Position numbers and translations under genes: made by a program. Below, in pieces: positions 17,001-23,820 of a DNA stretch of 64,000 nucleotides. Each line of letters opens with the position of its first letter. Positions within the stretch are counted from its first letter, which is position 1. The notes beneath the pieces are model-generated. The model ran no database searches. It was not told the origin of the DNA and saw nothing but the letters and a program-made list of their open reading frames with translations. The stretch comes from Pseudobdellovibrio exovorus JSS (lineage in GTDB: Bacteria > Bdellovibrionota > Bdellovibrionia > Bdellovibrionales > Bdellovibrionaceae), in NCBI RefSeq assembly GCF_000348725.1, contig NC_020813.1:1960248-2024247 (forward strand), written 5' to 3'.

Positions 17001-17749
17001 GTGAATTTATCAATGAAGTCACGGGCAGATTCTGAGATCTGCTCGAATTTGACACCGTAACGTCCACCTGCACGGCGAACGATCTTACAAGTGGCATTGA
17101 AGGCCGGAACCTCTGGGCCCGGTTTAAAATGAAGATGTAATTGATCCCCTACTTTAAAGTCCGCATTTTCTATCTTGAAGCTCGCTCCACCATTGCTGAT
17201 TTCGATGCTAGTTGCTGAAAATACTTTTTTATTATTATGAACAAATAGCTCACACGCATAATCAGCGCGCGGGTATTTACGACGGAAAAATACGTCGGCG
17301 ATATTTTCGACCACTTGTCCTTTGCTTTCACAAAATGCTTTCACATTCTCTGGCTTAAACTGTGGTACTTCGGCTAAACGCTTCCATGAAGCCTGCGTCT
17401 GATTCCAAATAAAATCGAATTCAAAAAGAGCTTTGCTCTGCAACATTTGAATCATGTCTGCAGCTGTAAAAGGACCATAGTTGTCATTCACTTTTAGGAT
17501 ATACCAAATACGGTCATGGTAGAGGTCTACGTTTTCTAGTTTATGATTTTTCTGCACAGGCTTTTTAAAGCTCGAATTAAAATGCTCTGTCAGTAACGGG
17601 AACTCAAATAGGAAGATCCACGACTCTTTTTTTTCATCATAAATATGATCATTCCAACTCAAAGTATGACTTTGGATGTTTTGCAAAATCTCTTGCAAAC
17701 TCCACGGCCCTTTTTGCTCACCACGAACTTCAATCAAATATTTATGCAT
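16985..17749 (-). CDS. Double-GYF plus PilZ domain protein
   Basis: 254 residues, cytosolic. Two GYF_2-type domains at about 2-50 (KGPWSLQEI...SWIFLFE) and 82-127 (YGPFTAADM...SWKRLAE) precede a PilZ domain from about 155. The c-di-GMP-binding arginine motif is intact as RKYPR (157-161); the second motif reads EISNGG (183-188), with Glu where Asp or Asn is usual. GYF domains bind proline-rich peptides, so the protein may link c-di-GMP level to a partner. The ATG at 17749 has TTAGGA 6 nt upstream and is preferred over a GTG at 17764. It stands alone between convergent and divergent neighbours. Confidence 0.85.
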   Translation of the reverse strand: MHKYLIEVRGEQKGPWSLQEILQNIQSHTLSWNDHIYDEKKESWIFLFEFPLLTEHFNSSFKKPVQKNHKLENVDLYHDRIWYILKVNDNYGPFTAADMIQMLQSKALFEFDFIWNQTQASWKRLAEVPQFKPENVKAFCESKGQVVENIADVFFRRKYPRADYACELFVHNNKKVFSATSIEISNGGASFKIENADFKVGDQLHLHFKPGPEVPAFNATCKIVRRAGGRYGVKFEQISESARDFIDKFTKKAA

Positions 17750-17840
17750 ATGATGTCCTAACACGTTTGTCTCTAGTTAAGACTTCGGCTTTAATCTAGC
17801 TGGACTTTAATTAATCTCATATTGAGACTATATTCAGACG

Positions 17841-19118
17841 ATGTCAGACAGCATTCTCGCCATAGATTTTGGCACCAGTCATTCTTTGGTGGGAGCCCTC
17901 CATCAACAAAAACGTATCGACACCATCCCTATTGACCCCCACCATCCTGACGATCGCAGCTTGATGCGCAGTCTACTGTACTTTCCAACGGCCAATCAGT
18001 GCTTCTACGGCTCAGAAGCGATTTCCAAGTACACCGAAATGGAGATGGAAGGACGCCTATTCCGTTCATTCAAATCACATCTTCCCAACAAAAATTACAT
18101 CGGAACAGTGATCGACAATCGTATCCTTTCACTCGAAACCATGATCGGTCTTTTCCTTCTGGAGTTGAAAAAGCGCGCGGAGGCCCACTTAAAAACCTCG
18201 GTAACCAAAGCGGTCATTGGTCGTCCTGCTCGTTATTCTATGGACGATGTGGCTGATGGCTTTGCCCTACACCGCATGCAAAAAGCTGCGGAATATGCTG
18301 GTTTTAAAGAAGTCAAATTTGTACCGGAACCTCTGGCAGCAGCTCTGGATTTTAAACGACAAATTTCAGAGGAAAAGTTAGCGCTCATTGGAGATTTCGG
18401 TGGAGGAACCTCAGACTTTACCATTATGAAGATCACGCAGTCTGATTTTAAAAAGTCAGACGTGCTTGCTGTAGAAGGCTGCCCTATGGCCGGAGACGCC
18501 TTAGATAGTCTTTTCATGCAGAACCGCCTCAATAGAAGCTTCGGTGCAGGTGTTCAATATCGCATGCCTATGTCGAGTAATCTTTTGCAAATGCCTCAGG
18601 CCGTCATAGAGCGTCTCAATAAACCCGCCCATATCGTGCATCTCAAAGAAAAAGAGACCTACGAATTTATCAAAGAGGTTCAGCGCTGTGCTTTGCGTGA
18701 TGACGACAAAAGTAATATCGATCGCCTGTTTGTTTTGATCGAAGATCAGCAGATATTTTCATTCTTTGAAGAAATTGAAAAAACAAAGAAAGCCCTATCG
18801 TCTAAACCGACAGCCAAATTTCAATTCGACTATCCTGACATTGAAACGTCCGATGTGTTTTCCTCGGACGAATTCATCACATGGTCTGAACAGTTTAAAG
18901 AGGGCATCTTTTCCGCTTTAGATCGCTGCTTGAAGCAAGCACAGGTCGAACCCCATCAGATTGATTTGGTCTTTCTTACCGGTGGTACCGCCCATGTTCC
19001 CTTTATACAGAATGAATTCCGACGTCTTTTCGGAGAAGAGAAACTTCAATCTAAGAATTTCTTCCATTCGATTATGTCAGGATTGATCGAGAGCGCCAGA
19101 AACTGGGATGAACTTTAG
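17841..19118 (+). CDS. Hsp70-family ATPase (YegD-like)
   Basis: 425 residues. The actin-like ATPase core of Hsp70 is recognisable: phosphate 1 loop LAIDFGTSHS at 6-15, the PEPLAAALDF segment near 162-171, phosphate 2 IGDFGGGTSDFTI near 186-198 and the adenosine motif VFLTGGTAHVPF near 385. There is no C-terminal substrate-binding domain, as in YegD-type proteins, so ordinary peptide chaperoning is unlikely. The substrate or partner is unknown. No Shine-Dalgarno is visible, and a TATATT box ends only 6 nt before the ATG, suggesting a leaderless transcript. TCTCA-TAT-TGAGA (17815-17827) is a small dyad just upstream. Confidence 0.9.
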   Translation: MSDSILAIDFGTSHSLVGALHQQKRIDTIPIDPHHPDDRSLMRSLLYFPTANQCFYGSEAISKYTEMEMEGRLFRSFKSHLPNKNYIGTVIDNRILSLETMIGLFLLELKKRAEAHLKTSVTKAVIGRPARYSMDDVADGFALHRMQKAAEYAGFKEVKFVPEPLAAALDFKRQISEEKLALIGDFGGGTSDFTIMKITQSDFKKSDVLAVEGCPMAGDALDSLFMQNRLNRSFGAGVQYRMPMSSNLLQMPQAVIERLNKPAHIVHLKEKETYEFIKEVQRCALRDDDKSNIDRLFVLIEDQQIFSFFEEIEKTKKALSSKPTAKFQFDYPDIETSDVFSSDEFITWSEQFKEGIFSALDRCLKQAQVEPHQIDLVFLTGGTAHVPFIQNEFRRLFGEEKLQSKNFFHSIMSGLIESARNWDEL

Positions 19119-19140
19119 AATTCAGATAGCTGGCGTGAAA

Positions 19141-19542
19141 TTACTTCGTGAGCTCAATGGCCTTAAGCCACTCTTCTGTCGGTAATACTAATTTACGATT
19201 TTTCAAATCGAAGAATCCAGCAGTGAAAATGGCCTCACTGGCTACTTCTTGGTCTGCTTTCAACATCTGTTGTTTAATCTTAAATATCTTGCCTTCGGCA
19301 GAAAGCATTTCGACCGTGATTGTGATCGTTTCGCGCAGCTTAAGTTCTTTCAAGAATTTAATTTCTGCGCCTAAAACCACAGGTCCGAAGCCTGTCTGTT
19401 GCACCTTCTTGTAGCCATAACCGCCCGATGTGATCGCTTCCCAACGTGCCTCTTCATACAAAGACATGTAGTTCGCGTTGTTCACGTGGCCGTAAGAATC
19501 AAGATGGTGCTCTTTAATGACAACTTCGTATTTAAAGGACAT
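19141..19542 (-). CDS. Acyl-CoA thioesterase, hotdog fold (YbgC/FadM-like)
   Basis: 133 residues, typical for the 4-hydroxybenzoyl-CoA thioesterase-type family. The active-site signature Asp15-x2-Gly-His-Val-Asn-Asn is present (HHLDSYGHVNNANYMSLYEEAR), and the long central helix is followed by alternating strands. It should hydrolyse acyl-CoA or acyl-ACP, with unknown chain specificity. The ATG directly abuts the phnE stop with no gap, so it is probably the last gene of the phn transcript, although no link between the two activities is obvious. Confidence 0.9.
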   Translation of the reverse strand: MSFKYEVVIKEHHLDSYGHVNNANYMSLYEEARWEAITSGGYGYKKVQQTGFGPVVLGAEIKFLKELKLRETITITVEMLSAEGKIFKIKQQMLKADQEVASEAIFTAGFFDLKNRKLVLPTEEWLKAIELTK

Positions 19543-20577
19543 CTATTTAAGCGCCTCACGAATGTAAGCAGATGCCTGATCCATTAACCAAACAACAGCC
19601 GCAATCACCACGATAATTGTGCCCACTTCTGGCCACATCGCCTGCCCTTGGTACTTGATTAACATCGTACCGATACCACCACCGCCGACAAGACCGATGA
19701 TCGTGGCCATACGCACGTTGATATCCCAACGATATACAGTGAACGAGATATAAGGTAAAATCACCTGAGGAACGATCGCAAACCAGATGGTTTGCAGTTT
19801 ATTCGCACCACATGACTGAACACCCTCAATCGGGCCTTCATAGACAGTTTCAACCATTTCGGAGTACTGCTTCGTTAGTGATGAGATCGAGTGAATCATT
19901 AAGGCCAACATACCTGCGAATGGACCGATACCCACCCAAACCGAAAAGATAATCGCCCAAACAAGTGCTTCAATTGAACGAGTCACATTCATCACTGTAC
20001 GTAATACGATATAGACAGAGTAAGAAAATGGCCCCTTCATAATATTCTTTGCCGCCATGAAGCTAAGAACAAATGCGAAAGGAATCGCTAAGAACGTCGC
20101 TAGGAACGCCATGAAAATCGTTTCAATGATATTCAGAATAGCTGTTGGTAATACATTCCAGTTCGGAGAGAAAATACCTTTGAAAAGACGTTTTGCACCC
20201 TCGAAGCCATCTTGATCTAAAAGTTCATACATCGAGAACTTCGTCTTAAAGATACTCACGACAAATAGAACGACGATTGTTAGGAATAAATGCCAACCCC
20301 AGAAAGCTTTGTACCACGGCTTAGCTTCCGCACGTGCTTTGATATAAGCTGGCTCGAATAGGTTTTCACCGAATGTCTTATACCCTGCTTTGTTCAAGAA
20401 GTGACTGATGATACCACCAACAAAAATAGCACCTACAAAGATAGAGGCTACAAGCGGTAAATTCATTAAGTCTTCATCTGATGGATTGAAAATAAGGGAT
20501 AAAACGACCGCTACAAATAATGCGAAGCTGACGCCATCTAAAATAGATCTACGAAAAATATGTGATTTCGATTTCAT
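19543..20577 (-). CDS. phnE: Phosphonate/phosphite-type ABC transporter permease
   Basis: 344 residues with about eight hydrophobic segments. The C-terminal 200 residues match PhnE, with the coupling loop EGVQSCGANKLQTIWFAIVP that docks onto the ATPase, and a terminal GLVGGGGIG segment. An N-terminal extension of about 110 residues with three extra hydrophobic segments makes it longer than the usual 260-280. AAGGAG lies upstream, and the gene follows phnC by 11 nt. Confidence 0.93.
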   Translation of the reverse strand: MKSKSHIFRRSILDGVSFALFVAVVLSLIFNPSDEDLMNLPLVASIFVGAIFVGGIISHFLNKAGYKTFGENLFEPAYIKARAEAKPWYKAFWGWHLFLTIVVLFVVSIFKTKFSMYELLDQDGFEGAKRLFKGIFSPNWNVLPTAILNIIETIFMAFLATFLAIPFAFVLSFMAAKNIMKGPFSYSVYIVLRTVMNVTRSIEALVWAIIFSVWVGIGPFAGMLALMIHSISSLTKQYSEMVETVYEGPIEGVQSCGANKLQTIWFAIVPQVILPYISFTVYRWDINVRMATIIGLVGGGGIGTMLIKYQGQAMWPEVGTIIVVIAAVVWLMDQASAYIREALK

Positions 20578-20588
20578 TCTGCAGCTCC

Positions 20589-21362
20589 TTAGTTGATGTG
20601 AACTTCTTTAGCGCCTTCGCCGTAGATTTTTTCGAACCATGCCTGATCGATATTTTTAGGATCGCCTTCATAAACCAACTCACCACCTTTTAATGCGATT
20701 ACGCGAGTTGCGTAAATACGTACTAATGAAAGGAAGTGAAGATTACAAATAACGGTGATGCCTAGTTCTTGATTTACCTTTTTAAGATAATCCATAACTG
20801 TATGACATGTAGCTGGATCTAATGAAGCTACCGGCTCATCGGCCAATAAAACTTGTGGGTTTTGAGTTAAAGCACGAGCAATTGCCACACGTTGCTGTTG
20901 TCCACCTGAAAGCTGATCAGCACGGATATGAGCTTTCTCAGCAATACCCACCAGCTTTAAGTATTTCAAAGCTTCTGCTTTATCACTGTCAGAGAATAAC
21001 CCTAGGATGCTTTTCCATGTAGAAGTGTAAGCTAGCTTACCCATCAACACGTTATTTAAAACTGTGTGACGAGGTATTAAGTTGAAGTGTTGGAAGATCA
21101 TGCCGATCTTTTTACGCAACCCACGGATTTCTGATGATGTTGAAAGCTTTGTTGTATCTTCCTTGTGAAAGATAACTTCGCCGCCAGTCGGATCATGTAG
21201 ACGATTCAAACATCTTAATAAGGTTGATTTTCCAGAACCGCTCAGACCGATGATAACAAGGAATTCACCTTTCTTAACATCGAAGCTCACGCCTTTAAGG
21301 GCCTGAACTCCATTTGGGTAGGTCTTTTGCAAGTTTTTGATTTGTAAAATAGGTTCAGACAC
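20589..21362 (-). CDS. phnC: Phosphonate/phosphite-type ABC transporter ATPase
   Basis: 257 residues. Walker A GLSGSGKS at 39-46, signature LSGGQQQR, Walker B VLLADEPVASLD and a switch His in CNLHFLSL. The segment RCLNRLHDPTGGEV is typical of PhnC. It starts with GTG, preceded by GGGGGAA at a normal distance. It powers PhnE, with PhnD delivering the ligand. The ligand may be a phosphonate, phosphite or phosphate. Confidence 0.95.
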   Translation of the reverse strand: MSEPILQIKNLQKTYPNGVQALKGVSFDVKKGEFLVIIGLSGSGKSTLLRCLNRLHDPTGGEVIFHKEDTTKLSTSSEIRGLRKKIGMIFQHFNLIPRHTVLNNVLMGKLAYTSTWKSILGLFSDSDKAEALKYLKLVGIAEKAHIRADQLSGGQQQRVAIARALTQNPQVLLADEPVASLDPATCHTVMDYLKKVNQELGITVICNLHFLSLVRIYATRVIALKGGELVYEGDPKNIDQAWFEKIYGEGAKEVHIN

Positions 21363-21387
21363 GGAAGTTCCCCCTCATTATCTGCAG

Positions 21388-22326
21388 TTATTTTTTACGA
21401 ACTAAATCTTCAGCGTTAGCACCAACTTCTTTAATCATCGCGCGTGCAGAATCATAATCAGCGTCAGTAGCTTTTTTAATCGCAGTAATTCCATAGATAG
21501 CTTTAAAAGCCTCAACTCCTTCTGGAGTTTGTACGAAAGCCAACATCGCATCTACGATTTGGTTTTTCATTTCTTCCGACATCTCTTTTCTGAATACGAT
21601 TGGATCGTTCATCAAGTGTTCAGATAATGAAAGAATTGTTACTTTTTTCTCGACATCTGGGTACTGAGTCATCACAAGGCGACGAGCATCTTCAATCACT
21701 TCTACGCCTTTATCATCTTTGCTTGGCGGAGAGTAAAATGTAGCGCCGGCATCCACTTGACCTTGGTAAACCATTGAAACCACGTTGTCGTGTTTACCCG
21801 CAAAAACAGTTTCTTTTACAGTAATGCCTTTGTCTTTCAGAGTTTTGATCGGCAACAAGTAGCCAGATGTTGAAGCGGGTTCAACAAACGCGATTTTCTT
21901 TCCAGCTAAGTCTTCTACTTTTTTGATGCCGCTATCGGCGCGAACGATGAACTGAGACTGGTACGTTGATAACCCATGGCGGATAACCGTCAAGCGAGCC
22001 TCTGCACCATATTTTTCGTGAGCTAAGATATAACCGAATGTATTGAAGGCTGCGACATCGGCTCTTTTCGTACCGAAAGCCTCTACAACTGCAATAAACG
22101 ACTGAGGAATAGTGATTTCGTATTTATAGGGAGTATTCTTTTCGAGGTAATCTTTGAAGATTTTTGAATTGTCTTCGATCACTTTAGCATCAACTGAAGG
22201 GACAAAGTGAAGCTTAACAGGGTTTTCAGCAGTTCCTAGTTCTGCTTTATTACGCGTACAACCGGTAAAAAGCACGGCAACAGACACAAGGACAGCGACC
22301 AAAGTTCTCTTCAGAATAGAGCTCAT
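21388..22326 (-). CDS. phnD: Phosphonate/phosphite-type ABC transporter substrate-binding lipoprotein
   Basis: 312 residues. A lipoprotein signal ends in LFTGC with the lipidated Cys23. The mature protein is a PhnD-type periplasmic binding protein: the ligand region shows GTKRADVAAFNTFGY, the hinge region SGIKKVEDLAGKKIAFVEP, and the STSGYLLP loop that holds the phosphonate oxygens. AAGGAAG lies upstream. It is the first gene of phnD-phnC-phnE-thioesterase. No C-P lyase or phosphonatase gene is in the window. Confidence 0.94.
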   Translation of the reverse strand: MSSILKRTLVAVLVSVAVLFTGCTRNKAELGTAENPVKLHFVPSVDAKVIEDNSKIFKDYLEKNTPYKYEITIPQSFIAVVEAFGTKRADVAAFNTFGYILAHEKYGAEARLTVIRHGLSTYQSQFIVRADSGIKKVEDLAGKKIAFVEPASTSGYLLPIKTLKDKGITVKETVFAGKHDNVVSMVYQGQVDAGATFYSPPSKDDKGVEVIEDARRLVMTQYPDVEKKVTILSLSEHLMNDPIVFRKEMSEEMKNQIVDAMLAFVQTPEGVEAFKAIYGITAIKKATDADYDSARAMIKEVGANAEDLVRKK

Positions 22327-22363
22327 AATTCTTCCTTTTGCTTAAATTACAAAATTTTGCCCG

Positions 22364-22392
22364 AAGTTAACAAAAGAGCGCTCTGATTCCAA
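22364..22392 (-). promoter_or_regulatory. phnD: phnD promoter with palindrome in the spacer
   Basis: On the minus strand TTGGAA (22387-22392) and TAACTT (22364-22369) are separated by 17 bp, about 40 nt before phnD. The spacer contains the perfect 10-bp palindrome AGAGCGCTCT (22375-22384). A repressor bound there would block the promoter; it does not look like a Pho box. Confidence 0.5.
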
Positions 22393-22448
22393 GCCTCTTT
22401 TAGAAAACACTTTTCTTTTTTTATGGTTCATTACATACTCGGGTCAAA

Positions 22449-23159
22449 ATGAGTGCAATTCCTACAAATCTTAACGAAATCCTTAAAATCTCTCGTGAAT
22501 ATGCTGCTCAAAATCTGCGCACATTGGCTGTTTTCGATCTCGATTCGACCCTGTTTAATGTCAGCACACGCACACAGAAAATCCTCTCTGAATATGCAGA
22601 GCTGCACCAGATCGAAAAACTAAAATCGGTCCGCGTCTATCCAGAAGATTGGGGCATAAAAGAAGCATTGTTGCGTGCAGGATACAGTTTAGAAAACGAC
22701 TTGCAACTTTTACAGCCTTTGCGTGATTTTTGGAGCGAGCGCTTCTTTTCTAACGAATATTTACACTACGATGTGCCTTATGCTGGAGCAATTAGCTTTG
22801 TGCAAGAGCTTGCCGATACAGGTTGCGAGATCAATTACCTCACAGGCCGAGATCACAAACGTATGTATAAAGGCACTGTTGAGGTTTTAAAAAAGTGGGG
22901 CTTCCCACTTTCAGAAAATGGGCTTTTTCTGAAACCAGAGCGCACTCAAGAAGATGAGTTGTACAAATATGACTGGTTCGCACGTTTGAACCACGCTGAT
23001 TATCATAAAATTTATTTTTTTGAAAACGAACCCATCAATGTGAATGCCATTGTCGACTCTTGCCCTGAAGTCGAAATTATCTTTTTAGATACGACCCATG
23101 CACGTAAGCAAGAAGTAGGTCAGCACATTCCCCGTATTAAAAACTTCAGTAGGTCTTAA
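22449..23159 (+). CDS. HAD-superfamily hydrolase
   Basis: 236 residues. Motif I is FDLDSTLFN with Asp30 as nucleophile and Asp32 as acid/base; motif II is the Thr in NYLTGRD near 138; the acidic motif IV is weak (FENEPINVNAIVDSCP), being degenerate relative to the usual DD. A helical cap lies between motif I and II. It is probably a phosphatase of unknown substrate. It is divergent from phnD, but the sequence does not resemble phosphonoacetaldehyde hydrolase, so no phosphonate role is claimed. The next gene follows after one base. Confidence 0.8.
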   Translation: MSAIPTNLNEILKISREYAAQNLRTLAVFDLDSTLFNVSTRTQKILSEYAELHQIEKLKSVRVYPEDWGIKEALLRAGYSLENDLQLLQPLRDFWSERFFSNEYLHYDVPYAGAISFVQELADTGCEINYLTGRDHKRMYKGTVEVLKKWGFPLSENGLFLKPERTQEDELYKYDWFARLNHADYHKIYFFENEPINVNAIVDSCPEVEIIFLDTTHARKQEVGQHIPRIKNFSRS

Positions 23160-23160
23160 T

Positions 23161-23820
23161 ATGTTAACGCTGATCGCAACTCCTATTGGACGAAATGACG
23201 AAATCACTTTGCGCTCTTTAGAGCTTCTAAAGGCTGCGGATGTCGTCGTGTGCGAATCAACTAAGGAAACGTCAAAACTATTAAAGTCCTATGAAATCAA
23301 AGCCAAGCGCTACGAAATTCTGGATGAACATTCAACGCCTGAAGATGTAAAAGAACTACTCGCCCTTTGCCGTGATCAAAATGTCGTGTTGGTTTCGGAC
23401 TGCGGTACCCCAAGCTTCTGCGATCCTGGATTTCAATTAGTAGCCGCTTGTCGCAAAGAGGGCTTAAAGGTTGAATCATCATTGGGTGCGTCGAGCCTGA
23501 TGGGCCTACTCTCTTTAAGTTCTGAGCGTATTTATCAATTCCACTTCCGTGGATTTATCCCTGCGGAAACCGTGGCACGCGAACGCGAATGGCAAAGTCT
23601 GAAAAAGACCAAAGAGCCAATTGTGCTGATGGATACGCCCTATCGTCTAAAAAAAATGTTAGACGAGTGCTGCCAACATCTTGATGATCGCAAAATTCTT
23701 TTGGCCTTAAATCTTTCTCAGCCAGAAGAGTGTATTTTAGAGGGACGTCCTACAGCCGTACGCTCTCAGTTAAAAGCCGATAAAGCTGAATTCATGATTT
23801 TAGTGTATGCCAAAACTTGA
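23161..23820 (+). CDS. rsmI: RsmI-like tetrapyrrole-methylase family methyltransferase (short)
   Basis: 219 residues. The N-terminus shows the RsmI pattern: LTLIATPIGRNDEITLRSLELLKAAD, the VCESTKETSKLL segment and VLVSDCGTPSFCDPG, which form the SAM pocket. RsmI 2'-O-methylates C1402 of 16S rRNA. At 219 residues it lacks the small C-terminal domain of typical 270-290-residue RsmI, and CESTKET replaces the usual EDTR. Its 3' end overlaps the HrpB gene by 14 nt. Identity as RsmI rather than a sister methyltransferase is likely but not certain. Confidence 0.8.
   Translation: MLTLIATPIGRNDEITLRSLELLKAADVVVCESTKETSKLLKSYEIKAKRYEILDEHSTPEDVKELLALCRDQNVVLVSDCGTPSFCDPGFQLVAACRKEGLKVESSLGASSLMGLLSLSSERIYQFHFRGFIPAETVAREREWQSLKKTKEPIVLMDTPYRLKKMLDECCQHLDDRKILLALNLSQPEECILEGRPTAVRSQLKADKAEFMILVYAKT

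Noticed and set aside
22449-23159. HAD protein as phosphonoacetaldehyde hydrolase linked to phnDCE.
   Set aside because: It is divergent, co-directional with rsmI and hrpB, and lacks the characteristic PhnX cap features.
23161-23820. Frameshifted rsmI.
   Set aside because: The frame after the stop is occupied by the start of hrpB, and no RsmI C-terminal sequence is seen in other frames.
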